This document shows positions 52,082 to 63,097 of a stretch of 64,000 nt of DNA, piece by piece. Each line of letters starts with the position of its first letter. Within the stretch, counting starts at the first letter, position 1. Both the position numbers and the translations under genes were made by a program. The notes under the pieces were generated by a model. It was not told the DNA's origin. It saw nothing but the letters and a program-made list of their open reading frames with translations, and searched no databases. The DNA comes from Globisporangium splendens (Eukaryota; Oomycota; Peronosporomycetes; Pythiales; Pythiaceae), in the NCBI GenBank assembly GCA_006386115.1, contig VFIW01000101.1, forward strand, positions 1-64,000. Direction: 5' to 3'.

Positions 52082-53972
52082 TTACATCACCACGAATGAG
52101 CATTTGAGGATGTTATGCAGCGTGTACAGCACATCCGACGCCGTCGGTCGGTCCCTCGGATTCAGAGCAACGCACGAAATACCGAGTTCCTCCACTTCTG
52201 CCATCGAATTAGGTGTGAACTTGACTCGCAAACGACCCTGAGACACCATTTGAAGCACGGCACTATCTGGGATCTTGTGACCCGAACCAGACTCTTTCAC
52301 TTTCCCGTATGGCACGTCATGAGTACTCAACTCAGACAGCACCACCCCGAACGAGAAAATGTCGGCCTTCTCATTGTACCGCTCACCCATCATCACCTCG
52401 GGCGCCATCCACAGCGACGTTCCCACACCGGCCGTCATCGTCTGGTCGATTCGTTCTCGAGACACGCCAAAGTCCGTCAACTTGGCATTCAGATGGTTGT
52501 CCAGCAAGATGTTCTTCGACTTGAGGTCACGATGAAGCACGACTGGACGCAACGAATGCATGTACGTGAGTGCATGAGCAATGTGCAGTGCGATCTTGAC
52601 CTTGTCGTTGTCAAAGCCGCGACGGCGACCGATTTCTTCCCAGTGAACAATTGCGCCTCGAAGGTCACCGCCTTCCATGTACTCGGTCAGCACGCAAATG
52701 TCGTTCAACGAGTCCCAGGCCACGCCGATAAAGGTGACAATCCGCTCGTGCTCGAGCGTCGCCATGAGTTTGACTTCCGCGAGGAACGCATTGATCTCTT
52801 CCAGGTCCTTCCTTGTCTCTGGCAGCAGCATCTTGATCGCGACGGTCTGTCGGTTGTATATTCCCATGTACACTTCGCCAAAGCCTCCGCGAGAGACCAA
52901 GGTGGTGAACACGACCTTGTCTTTCGGGACTCTCGCAGCCACAATCAGCGGGTCTTCCCAGAGATTGACCGGTGGCGATTGCATTGGGCGAGATGACCCT
53001 CCAGACTTGGATCCAGTACCACTGCTTGCCGTGATGAGCGAGAACTGGTACGGAACTGTGTCACGGCCCGTAGAGGAATCAAGCACGGCGCTGTCAAACT
53101 TGTCCGAATCCGAGTCACGTCGACGGCGACGCAAAAAGACGAAGATCCCAGCGATAAGGGCCACAGCGAGGACGCCAGCGATGACACCGATGATCAATCC
53201 CGTAGTGATGGACGAACCTGAATCAAGTCACAGACACCACAAAAGATCAGTCTACTGCGGAGAATGCCTCACAACACCACAAGTCTTGGGGCGTACCTCC
53301 AGCAGACGAGGCTTGCGAGACGTTGTTAGTGGCAGCACCACTTCTGCTGCTGCTACTTTGGGACGCCGCGCTATTGGTGGACTTGGTTGCTACTGGTGTC
53401 GACGCGGCAGTGGTGTCGTCCGTGTCCTCATCGTCCGTGCTTCCCGTGGCAGCACTACTACTTGAGGAACCGGCTGTGGTGGCTGGAGCTGTCGACGCTG
53501 GAGCTTTTGTCTTGGGGGTCGTGGTAGTCGGAGTCGCTGTGGTCACCGCTGGCGCCGTCGTGGGAGTCGCAGTAGTTGTAGTGGTTGCACCTGAGCCATC
53601 GTCATCTGTGTCGGAATCGCTTGTGGCTGTGGTAGTGCTGCATTGGTTGAACAGCCGGTTGAGTTCTGCCTGCAATCGAATCTCTTGACCATTGCTGATA
53701 GTCACATTGCAGAGCGGAGCCTCTTTCGACAGCTTGTACTCCAACAGCTCGGGGCATTTCTCGCACAAGATGAGCTTCTTGGCGTTCTTCATGGGCAGCA
53801 CGAGCGAGATGCCGCTCGCGGTCTCGCACGTCTTCATCTTGGCGAGCACAGCTCCGTATTCAGTGTCGAGCGCCGGGTCGGTGCAGTCGAGCGACGCGAC
53901 TTTGGCGGTCGCATCCGCTTCCACGAGCGTCGCCAAGATAGCCACGATGGCAAACACCACGAACCTCAGCAT
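52082..53972 (-). CDS. Elicitin-like receptor TKL kinase J, two exons
   Basis: Exon 1 53972-53297, intron 53296-53218 (79 bp, same as in I), exon 2 53217-52082; 603 residues. Elicitin-like domain, stalk, membrane helix and kinase are as in I, all positions three residues lower. It has its own signal peptide (MLRFVVFAIVAILATLVEA) and its own C-terminal end (LKCSFVVM against LKNMFVVM). So the duplicated block ends inside the signal peptide and just before the stop codon; promoter and 3' flank were not duplicated with it. Confidence 0.88.
52124..52929 (-). repeat. Homogenised kinase tract, copy 2 (in J)
   Basis: Partner of 49214-50019, 54859-55664 and 58372-59177. Confidence 0.85.
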
Positions 53973-54816
53973 CGTGAGCTCGAGAGGCAGGCGGAAGAAC
54001 TATGTGACGCGAAAACCAATACTGGCGAAGGGTCCAAACGCGAACCAGGGACGGAAGAACGGGCTTCTTGAGTAGTTTCTGCGTGTGTGTGGTTTCTTTT
54101 TCACGCCAAGCGAAACACAGTGCACTGGGTTATCGGTTTACATACTCTAGTTGTGGGAAATCAGGACAACAGCAAACTGTCGAGCAGGTTTAGTCCCCGA
54201 CACAGAAGAGGGCCAGTATCTCTTTATTCGACATACGTGCACTCATATATTCTCACTGCAATTTCTGAGAACAATCTCAGTGCCGAACCTCCCTGTTGCT
54301 TTGCACAACAATCCCACAGATGGAATATCAAAGTTGCTGGCATGACGCACCAAAATTCTAATAAAAAAACTCTTTATATACGATATAATGCCTTCCCCCT
54401 GTCTCCGTGCGAGTGTAGTTTCGGTGCAGAGCTGGGCGAGTTGTCATGATCATTGCACCTCTGCTATCGAGTATCAACTGCAGCTCCTCACACTGCAGTG
54501 CCTTCGTTGCAAGTCAGAATGAATTCCACCCACTCACTTTGCAACAGTGCGCAAGCGCTACGCTGCGAGATGAGATTTCTGTGTTTTGTTTTCTTCTCTC
54601 GTTAGGTTTGCAAGATTTGTGAATTTTTCCCATCGTGTCTGGTGACTTTCTTTCCGCTATCTATGCGCCACGCATTCATAGTTTTGTGTACTTCTGACAA
54701 AGTTGTAAGTCAAAACCAACCTGCACCTTATAAATTATTCTACTTCGACGCTCCAAAGCGGCTTCTACTATTATGGCAACTCGTACATCTTATCCCATTC
54801 CCTTGAGGATTTCATT
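53973..54816. other. No gene recognised; upstream region of J
   Basis: Spacer with AT-rich stretches near 54355-54390. No protein-like frame. Confidence 0.4.
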
Positions 54817-56625
54817 CTACGTCACCACGAACATGTTCTTCAAAATGCTGTGCAGCGTGTACAGCACATCCGACGCCGTCGGTCGGTCCCTCGGATTCAG
54901 AGCAACGCACGAAATACCGAGTTCCTCCACTTCTGCCATCGAATTAGGTGTGAACTTGACTCGCAAACGACCCTGAGACACCATTTGAAGCACGGCACTA
55001 TCTGGGATCTTGTGACCCGAACCAGACTCTTTCACTTTCCCGTATGGCACGTCATGAGTACTCAACTCAGACAGCACCACCCCGAACGAGAAAATGTCGG
55101 CCTTCTCATTGTACCGCTCACCCATCATCACCTCGGGCGCCATCCACAGCGACGTTCCCACACCGGCCGTCATCGTCTGGTCGATTCGTTCTCGAGACAC
55201 GCCAAAGTCCGTCAACTTGGCATTCAGATGGTTGTCCAGCAAGATGTTCTTCGACTTGAGGTCACGATGAAGCACGACTGGACGCAACGAATGCATGTAC
55301 GTGAGTGCATGAGCAATGTGCAGTGCGATCTTGACCTTGTCGTTGTCAAAGCCGCGACGGCGACCGATTTCTTCCCAGTGAACAATTGCGCCTCGAAGGT
55401 CACCGCCTTCCATGTACTCGGTCAGCACGCAAATGTCGTTCAACGAGTCCCAGGCCACGCCGATAAAGGTGACAATCCGCTCGTGCTCGAGCGTCGCCAT
55501 GAGTTTGACTTCCGCGAGGAACGCATTGATCTCTTCCAGGTCCTTCCTTGTCTCTGGCAGCAGCATCTTGATCGCGACGGTCTGTCGGTTGTATATTCCC
55601 ATGTACACTTCGCCAAAGCCTCCGCGAGAGACCAAGGTGGTGAACACGACCTTGTCTTTCGGGACTCTCGCAGCCACAATCAGCGGGTCTTCCCAGAGAT
55701 TGACCGGTGGCGATTGCATTGGGCGAGATGACCCTCCAGACTTGGATCCAGTACCACTGCTTGCCGTGATGAGCGAGAACTGGTACGGCACCGTGGGTCG
55801 TCCACTCTGTGACTCCAGGATGGCACTGTCAAACTTGTCCTCGTTGTTCTTTCCCCGACGCCGCATCAACACGAAGATCACGGCAATGAGCGCCAGCACG
55901 ACGACGCCCGCGATGATCCCACCAATGATCACCCCGGTACTAATGGAAGCGCCTGCTTAACGCCCAACAACAAGAAAAAGAAACACATAGAGTGATAAAC
56001 CAACAAGCCATTTGTCAGGAAAAGAAATAGGAGCAGAGAAACCATCAACGCAAACAAATACATTAGCGACAAATGGAGATGCTCGTTCACCTTTGGAGTC
56101 GGACGTCTGCGTCGTGGTTTGAGACTCCGTGGCTGTGGGCGACGGCGTGCTCGTTGGCGCTTTTATCTTTGTGGTGGCAGTTGACCCTGCGGCGGAGCTG
56201 CTTCCGGAGTCGGACGAGTCAGACGAGTCCGATGAACCCGAGTCGCTCATCGACGCCGCGGCTGTACCGTCGCACTGGTTGAACCACTTGTTGAGCGCCT
56301 TCTGCAATCGGATCTCCGAGCCGTCGCTGATCGTGATGTTGCAGAGCGGCACGGTCTTCGCCAGCCGCAGCGCGAGCAACTCGGGGCACTTCTCACACAA
56401 CACGACGCGCTTTTTCTTTTTCAAGGGCAGCACCAGCGAGATGCCGCTCGCGACCTCGCACGTGTGCATCTTGGTGAGCACGGCGCTGTACTCGACCGCG
56501 AGCGACGGGTCCGTGCAGTCGAGCGTCGCGGTTTTCGCCGTCTCCTCTGCAAGCGACAGAGGAACCGCGAACGCGGCTATGAAGACGCTCAGGACTGCGA
56601 GAAAGCGCGCCAACCTACTGCTCAT
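54817..56625 (-). CDS. Elicitin-like receptor TKL kinase K, two exons
   Basis: Exon 1 56625-56091, intron 56090-55953 (138 bp, GTGAAC...AAGCAG, phase 1), exon 2 55952-54817; 556 residues. Signal peptide about 1-26 (MSSRLARFLAVLSVFIAAFAV); elicitin-like domain C37, C56, C77, C80, C95, C118; short Ser/Asp-rich stalk (SDSSDSSDSG); transmembrane helix 186-208; kinase with GGFGEVY 289-295, K307, HRD 407-409, DFG 427-429. Ectodomain, intron, membrane helix and the first juxtamembrane residues differ clearly from I and J, whereas everything behind QFSLITASSG is the same as in I. Reading through the intron would give a false hydrophobic C-terminus ending at 55957. Confidence 0.87.
54859..55664 (-). 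repeat. Homogenised kinase tract, copy 3 (in K)
   Basis: Partner of 49214-50019, 52124-52929 and 58372-59177. The I/K match runs on at both ends: to 55788 upstream, and through the last codons (LKNMFVV). Confidence 0.85.
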
Positions 56626-58329
56626 TTTGCGAGGCGCTTACGGACAAACTCGGAAAGCAAAAGTGGAAACCGAAATCAACTCAAGAGGAAGAAGCAGCGG
56701 ACGACACGAATGACTCGCGCGCAAGTCTCACGGCAGCGCAAGAACATCGAGCGAGAAAAGCAAAGTGTGGCACCCAAATTGCAGGAAACATGTTGTTTGG
56801 CATGGTTTATGTCACCAATTTACTGCCGAATTGCCTCTTTATAAAGTGTTTCGTGCCAGTGCGAAGGCAAAACAGGCAGTGACGAAGCCTTTTCATTTTG
56901 GGTGAAAGCATTCGAACAATGTGTGAGCTGATCAGTGTACTGAGGGAGTGAACGACAGTTGACATCGCGATGATTACTCTCGTTTAACTCGGGTACTGTT
57001 TTTACTGAGGCCCATTCACAGCACAAAATGTCGCGATATTTGACGATATTTAATTGTCCGTGTATCTCAGGTACGCACTATTAGAGTGCGCTTCCACCGA
57101 TATTTGTACTGGTTTGCGTGATTCGTAAATTTTGAGTCCTGCTGATAAATGTAGTTTCAGTGCAGAGCCGGTGCAGTTTGGTTGGTGTTCAACATTCCAA
57201 GTGCTCCGTGAAATGAAGGTGCTGTTGAGTTCTCTTTAGCAAAAACAGTCCATTTTGCGGCTTTTGAAATCTCTTTTGTTGTTTGTCTTTTGTTCTACTT
57301 GTGCGATTGGTTTGGTAGCAACACCCAACACCGATTTTTTATTGGGAGGCTTCCAGTTTTATCAGCAAACAAGCATGAGTGAACTTCCCACGGACAGCAA
57401 CTTGAAGCCTGGTTTCCTCCTCGACATCGATCCATTGCTTGCGTGTCTCCTTCCTGACCTTGCAGACAAATCACCGAGTGGTGTAGTGATGCGCCAGCAG
57501 TAGAACACGGTGGTTGTTGGATTCGTGCTGCAGTTCTCGTGCCACCATTTCAAGCTGCTGGAGTGGTGAGGCAGACTGCATACCTAGATGAATACTTGTT
57601 TGCGACCGGCATTGGCACATCCACGACGTTGTTTCACCTCACCCAGAAAGACTGCACTGACCTTGTCGATCGTTGTAAACACTGGTTTACTTTGTACACG
57701 TTGCTGTGGTTTGTGTGTCGCACGATGGATCGTCGGCCAAAGTTGCGGCATCCGGTTTTCTCATTCTGGTCTCATTTGGATGAGGTGGTCGATCCCACGG
57801 CCACTCTTTTTAGAGCTCTCGGCACAGCAACACTACCGTCTCTCTCTCTCGCGTAGCCACTGTCTTAACTTCCGTAGAGATGACGCCGATGCATGACGTC
57901 CCTCCACAGAAATGGTCGTCCTGGACGCTCTTGTGTCCATCCTGCCACCCACATCGCTACTGACTCATCACCAGACTTGTTGCACCAAGCCAGTCCTTCT
58001 CGCTTTTTTTCGAGTACGACACAAGACAAGGAGAGACCTTCCCTTATCGATCCAAGCGGACAAGTGAGTTCAGTGCAGCAGCAGCACTACTGCGCCTCAG
58101 CAGCTACACGCAATGTGAACAGCTGAATAAGCTCACCACGACGTTGGTGGTCGCAATGACGCTGGATGAAATAGTCTTTGCTTTGGAGTTCTTCATTTCG
58201 AAAGGGATTTTTCTGCCAGCAACCTACCACCACATGCCACTCGACGCACGCATGCGAACTGACGAGCTTTGCCTTGTTTAACTTACTTTTCCTTCCAATT
58301 GAGCATACCTCTACAAGTCAAACTTGCAA
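56626..58329. other. 1.7-kb spacer with unrecognised, perhaps decayed coding sequence
   Basis: Upstream region of K. On the plus strand at 57255-57503 a frame with a TTG start gives a hydrophobic leader (LLKSLLLFVFCSTCAIGLVA); 57539-57856 and about 58000-58260 (EQLNKLTTTLVVAMTLDEIVFALEFF) also look somewhat protein-like, in changing frames. I do not recognise a family. A broken gene is possible. Confidence 0.3.
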
Positions 58330-60360
58330 CTACGTAGCGGCAAGCATGCCTTTGAGTGCATTATGCAGCGCGTACAGCACATCCGACGCCGTCGGTCGGT
58401 CCCTCGGATTCAGAGCAACGCACGAAATACCGAGTTCCTCCACTTCTGCCATCGAATTAGGTGTGAACTTGACTCGCAAACGACCCTGAGACACCATTTG
58501 AAGCACGGCACTATCTGGGATCTTGTGACCCGAACCAGACTCTTTCACTTTCCCGTATGGCACGTCATGAGTACTCAACTCAGACAGCACCACCCCGAAC
58601 GAGAAAATGTCGGCCTTCTCATTGTACCGCTCACCCATCATCACCTCGGGCGCCATCCACAGCGACGTTCCCACACCGGCCGTCATCGTCTGGTCGATTC
58701 GTTCTCGAGACACGCCAAAGTCCGTCAACTTGGCATTCAGATGGTTGTCCAGCAAGATGTTCTTCGACTTGAGGTCACGATGAAGCACGACTGGACGCAA
58801 CGAATGCATGTACGTGAGTGCATGAGCAATGTGCAGTGCGATCTTGACCTTGTCGTTGTCAAAGCCGCGACGGCGACCGATTTCTTCCCAGTGAACAATT
58901 GCGCCTCGAAGGTCACCGCCTTCCATGTACTCGGTCAGCACGCAAATGTCGTTCAACGAGTCCCAGGCCACGCCGATAAAGGTGACAATCCGCTCGTGCT
59001 CGAGCGTCGCCATGAGTTTGACTTCCGCGAGGAACGCATTGATCTCTTCCAGGTCCTTCCTTGTCTCTGGCAGCAGCATCTTGATCGCGACGGTCTGTCG
59101 GTTGTATATTCCCATGTACACTTCGCCAAAGCCTCCGCGAGAGACCAAGGTGGTGAACACGACCTTGTCTTTCGGGATTCTCGCAGCCACGATTACTTGG
59201 TCTTCCCAGAGATTGGTGCGCATGGACTCGCCTAAGCGGGAGCGACCCAACTTGGATTCCGCAGTCGTGGTGACCGTGTTGAGGCTGAATTGAAATGGCC
59301 CGCACGAGGAATCGCCCAGAGTCGGAACGTTCAGCATCGAGTCATTAAACTTGGTCTCCTCGGCCGACTGGTCTTTCCGGCGACGAACGTACACAAAGGC
59401 CAGGGTCGCGCTGACAGCTACTACAGCCAGCACCCCTGCAATAATTCCAATGGTCACACCAGCACTCGAGCCTGACGACTGAGCAGCACTCACTTGGGCT
59501 TCACCGCCGTTTTGAGAACTGGAGGCAGTGGTTGAGCTGGTACCAGACTTCTTGGTGGTCTTGGTCGATTTCTTGGTGCTGGTCGTTGCCGCGCTCCCGG
59601 AACCTCCGCCACTAGCGATGACCCCAGCTTCCTCGTTGTCGTCCGTGTTTTCATCGTCGACAGTGCTGCTTGGTGCGTCAGCGTCTGTTGCTTCCGTGGC
59701 TTGGGTGTCAGAAGGGTTTGACGAGGACGCTGAAGATGTCGCAGCAGTGGTCGACGAGTCATCGTTGGTGGTGGTCGTGCTTGGATCGGAAGAAGTTGTT
59801 GGTGCCGTGGTCGTCGTGGTTGACGTTTTGGAAGTCGAAGTTGTCGTTGACATCGAGGATGCTGGTGCCGATGTCTTTGTGGCTGCAGTGACAGTGGGGG
59901 TGCTCGCTTTCGTTGTCGCGGCGGGTGCCGAGGTCGTCGCGACTGCAGGTGTTGAGGTCACTGTCATGGGTGGCGCGGTCGTTGTCGAGGCTGCCGTCGG
60001 CGCGGCTCCGGAGTCGCCATCCGAGCTTCCATCGTCCGCGTCCGTAAGACATGGTTTGAACAGCCGATTGAACTCTTGCTGCAGGTGGATCGTGCCCACA
60101 GCCAACGTGACCATACACTTTGGAAGCCCCTTTTGGATCGTCAGTGCCTTCAGGTCGGGGCAGGAATCGCAGAGCATCTGCTTCTTCTTGACTCCCAAAG
60201 GCAGTACCATGGAGATCCCGCTCGCTGCTTGACACGCGCTCATTTGCGACTGGATTGTGCTGTACTGCGACGACATGGACGCATCCGTGCACGCGGGCAG
60301 CGCCGTAATCGTCGGCAGCCACGCCGCAGCAATCGCCACAGTACACGTCACCGCCTTCAT
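58330..60360 (-). CDS. Elicitin-like receptor TKL kinase L, intronless
   Basis: 676 residues in one exon. Signal peptide MKAVTCTVAIAAAWLPTITA; elicitin-like domain C24, C43, C64, C67, C82, C104 (18-20-2-14-21); about 190 residues of Thr/Ser/Ala stalk with acidic DDENTDDNEE at about 235-244; transmembrane helix about 301-326; kinase with GGFGEVYM 409-416, VAIK with K427, HRDLKSKN 527-534, DFG 547-549, APE 570-572. Unlike G, H, I, J, K and N it has no intron before the membrane helix. The kinase DNA from IPKDKV to near the C-terminus equals that of I, J and K, while ectodomain and juxtamembrane part are most like those of M. Confidence 0.9.
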   Translation of the reverse strand: MKAVTCTVAIAAAWLPTITALPACTDASMSSQYSTIQSQMSACQAASGISMVLPLGVKKKQMLCDSCPDLKALTIQKGLPKCMVTLAVGTIHLQQEFNRLFKPCLTDADDGSSDGDSGAAPTAASTTTAPPMTVTSTPAVATTSAPAATTKASTPTVTAATKTSAPASSMSTTTSTSKTSTTTTTAPTTSSDPSTTTTNDDSSTTAATSSASSSNPSDTQATEATDADAPSSTVDDENTDDNEEAGVIASGGGSGSAATTSTKKSTKTTKKSGTSSTTASSSQNGGEAQVSAAQSSGSSAGVTIGIIAGVLAVVAVSATLAFVYVRRRKDQSAEETKFNDSMLNVPTLGDSSCGPFQFSLNTVTTTAESKLGRSRLGESMRTNLWEDQVIVAARIPKDKVVFTTLVSRGGFGEVYMGIYNRQTVAIKMLLPETRKDLEEINAFLAEVKLMATLEHERIVTFIGVAWDSLNDICVLTEYMEGGDLRGAIVHWEEIGRRRGFDNDKVKIALHIAHALTYMHSLRPVVLHRDLKSKNILLDNHLNAKLTDFGVSRERIDQTMTAGVGTSLWMAPEVMMGERYNEKADIFSFGVVLSELSTHDVPYGKVKESGSGHKIPDSAVLQMVSQGRLRVKFTPNSMAEVEELGISCVALNPRDRPTASDVLYALHNALKGMLAAT
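58372..59177 (-). repeat. Homogenised kinase tract, copy 4 (in L)
   Basis: Partner of 49214-50019, 52124-52929 and 54859-55664. In this copy the match breaks off at both ends where the others go on, which marks the smallest shared block. Confidence 0.85.
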
Positions 60361-61334
60361 GATCGATCGATTAAGTTGTCAAGATCGGAAGTGGGAAGGC
60401 AGGCAGGCTAGAGGCAACGCAGGCAGGTCAAGCGGTCTCGCCGAACTAAACTTTCGAACCAAACGCAAGGTCTCGTCCGGCTCTGCTTTTGGTCGTCCGA
60501 GGTCACAAAACCCCAACCGAGTGTATCTGACGGCGGACAGTCGCCAGTAGCTAATGCTGATGCAAGCGTTCGGGGTGAGAAACCAAAGCGAGCGGCTACA
60601 GAACCCATGTCCCGCGACGGCAAATCTCTGTGATTTGCGGCTCGTTTCTGACACTGTACAGAGAAAGATGCGCATGTAGTTTCTGCGCCAGAGTCGGGCC
60701 AATAAACATCAACGAGAGCCACAGTGTCGGACGTGGCAGCAAACGAGGCAGTGCTTTCGTCACCAACTTTGCGTTTCGAGAGGTCAAGTATCCGACAGAG
60801 TCTCAACAGCGCAAGACAGGATTTTCGGAACTCTCCAAGCACAGATCATAGCACCAGTACACCAGCTGTTGGGATTCAACCTGAGGCTTGGGCTTGATCC
60901 AGTTAGGCACTGCAGGACGTTGCCATTAGACATTGCAGGAAGGTGACCTTCAGGATGGGCTGGAGCGTAGACATTCGTTCACAGGAAGATGCAAAGCAGC
61001 CTTAGACTGACAGGGCTTCGAGTCAATCCAGTCAAACACACAAGAGCTACCTATAATAATACAAAGTCTCAAGCCCAGAAGGGTGTAATGATGCGTGTCT
61101 TATTTTCCAAGACAAGGCTCGCATTCCATCGGCATCTCGCATTTGCAATTCGTTGTTATGAGAAGTTATCTGTAGCCCATCACTTCTAGGTCAGCCACAC
61201 ACTCCAGCAAATGAGAACAGGGCTCATCTAGCCTGAATTGACAGATAAATGCGAAGGTTTGAGGACGCGCCACTTCTGTGATGAGTATAATGTCGAGTGT
61301 CATGGATTTAACCGAATCGATCACAGTCATCCGT
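60361..61334. other. No gene recognised; upstream region of L
   Basis: Promoter side of L and 3' flank of M. Frames up to 144 codons on the minus strand near 60408-60842 have no recognisable features. Confidence 0.4.
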
Positions 61335-62099
61335 TTAATAGTCGCAATCTTTTCTCTTGGGCTTCGACGATATCGGCGTTGGCGACGGCGCAACAACAAC
61401 GATCAGGTTATCGTCCGGTGTCTCGGTCGAATCCTCCACAACGGCTGCGATCGGAGTGGCCTTGGTGGCTGGAATGGCATCGTCTTCAGTCGTTGGGAGC
61501 GGATCCTTCACCACGACTGGGATCAAATCGCCTTCATCGTTGCCTTCATTCTCGGCGTTCGGATCAGAAAATGGCACCGAGGTCGAAGGCGTTGACGTTG
61601 TTGGTGCAGGCGTGATCGTGGGCGTAGGCGCTTCTGGTGTCGCGGACGGTGGTGGCGACGTCGAGGCAATTGGCTGGGTCACTGTGACGACGACAGGTTT
61701 AGCTGTCATTGCTGCTGGAGTCGGGGATGGCGTCGGGTCATCACCCCCGGTATTACTATCGTCGTCGCCAACGCACGGGTTGAACAAGCGATTGAACTCT
61801 TGCTGCAAGCGGATCGTGCCCACAGACGCCAACGTGACAGTGCACTTGGGCAACGCCTTTTGGATCGTCATCGTCTTCAAGTCCGTGCAGACATCGCAGA
61901 GCTTTTGCTTCTTGTTGACCCCGAGCGGAAGAGTCATCGCGACTCCACTCGCAGCCTGGCAGGTCTTCATTTGCGCTTGGATCGCATTGTACTTCGCCAC
62001 CATGGACGCATCCGTGCACGCAGGCACCACTGGAGTCGCTGTCGTCCATGCAGCAGCGAGGACTGCGGTCATCACGACCATAGCAGAGGACACATTCAT
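61335..62099 (-). CDS. Elicitin-like protein M with Pro/Thr-rich tail
   Basis: 254 residues from the ATG at 62099 (MNVSSAMVVMTAVLAAAWTTA signal peptide; an ATG 15 codons upstream would hide it). Elicitin-like domain C28, C47, C68, C71, C86, C109, closest to that of L (ACTDASM, QAASG, IRLQQEFNRLF). The tail is rich in Thr, Pro, Ala and Asp and ends KPKRKDCDY. I find neither a membrane helix nor a kinase, nor a convincing donor site like those of H and N, so it may be secreted or wall-bound; a missed 3' exon remains possible. Confidence 0.75.
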   Translation of the reverse strand: MNVSSAMVVMTAVLAAAWTTATPVVPACTDASMVAKYNAIQAQMKTCQAASGVAMTLPLGVNKKQKLCDVCTDLKTMTIQKALPKCTVTLASVGTIRLQQEFNRLFNPCVGDDDSNTGGDDPTPSPTPAAMTAKPVVVTVTQPIASTSPPPSATPEAPTPTITPAPTTSTPSTSVPFSDPNAENEGNDEGDLIPVVVKDPLPTTEDDAIPATKATPIAAVVEDSTETPDDNLIVVVAPSPTPISSKPKRKDCDY

Positions 62100-63097
62100 C
62101 TTTGATCGACTTGTTTGAAACGGAAATGAGAAGAGTCTTGACAAACTGATGCTCCCTCACAAACTGAACTCGCTCCGAATGAGGGGTGCAAGATCTCAGC
62201 TCATGCGCGATTGTGGGTGTTTTACGAGGAGGGAACGAACGATCGGGTCCATCCTCTTGCTAAGCTGACGACGGAACCGCAAGAAATCGTGCGATTGTGG
62301 AGTTGTTTCGCTCTCGAGGAGCGTCGAGAATGTAGTTTCGACCCAGAGACGGGGCACAAACCATCTTACCGTCTAGGATCGTGCATGCGGACAGAAACGG
62401 GACGTACAAGCATGCTGTTCGTCCACATTGACGTCTGCGTGACGTGCACAGAGGTCGGCTTTTACATGAGCTTGACGTCTAGTTCCCTCAGCTAACGTAA
62501 ATAGAGTTTATCGTAAACTTACACAAACTTAGTTTACGTCCCCATATGTGATTCTGTTCGGCTGTCCTGAGATTCCATCTAATGTTATGAAGCAGTTTGG
62601 ACGAGGAAGACATTGCAGACAATCACTTGAGTGTATTCAGGGAAAAGCCTTTCTGGCTACGCAGCCGCAGATCAGTAGAGGCAAGCAACTCTCGCTACGC
62701 TCACTGCGTAACACATGCCATCCACTCATTCTGTACACTCTGGTCTCGAGTGCTCTGGCAGGACCGGTTCGGCTCAACCGTGTAGCGTGAATCAGTATCA
62801 CAATCAGTGGTTGCGCACTGACAAACTTCAACACCATTGAACTGCTGCGATCGCGCACCCAGATTGAACGACATTTCGTCTGTCTTCTTTTCGCCAGATA
62901 GTCGCAGCATAAAAGTAGCTACTCAAGGCCGTTCACAAGTGCACTGAGGCGAATGGTTGATCGTTTCGAGGTGTGTTGAAGCACCAACCAGAAACCCACA
63001 TGTGCTGGGCTGTCTCTAATCGAGACTTTTACAATCGGGTGTTTATTATCGCATAGATAAAGCCATCGTGTTCGCCAACAGCAATTACAACCACCTC
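62100..63097. other. No gene recognised
   Basis: Upstream region of M and 3' flank of the last kinase. A short TTTACG/AAACTTA repeat occurs near 62500-62540. No protein-like frame. Confidence 0.45.

Noticed and set aside
59528..60232. Hydrophobic Val-rich plus-strand frames over stalk regions (also 50413-50778, 53323-53688, 43367-44035, 61357-62118)
   Set aside because: Antisense reading of Thr/Ser/Ala-rich stalks gives Val/Gly runs; not real membrane proteins.
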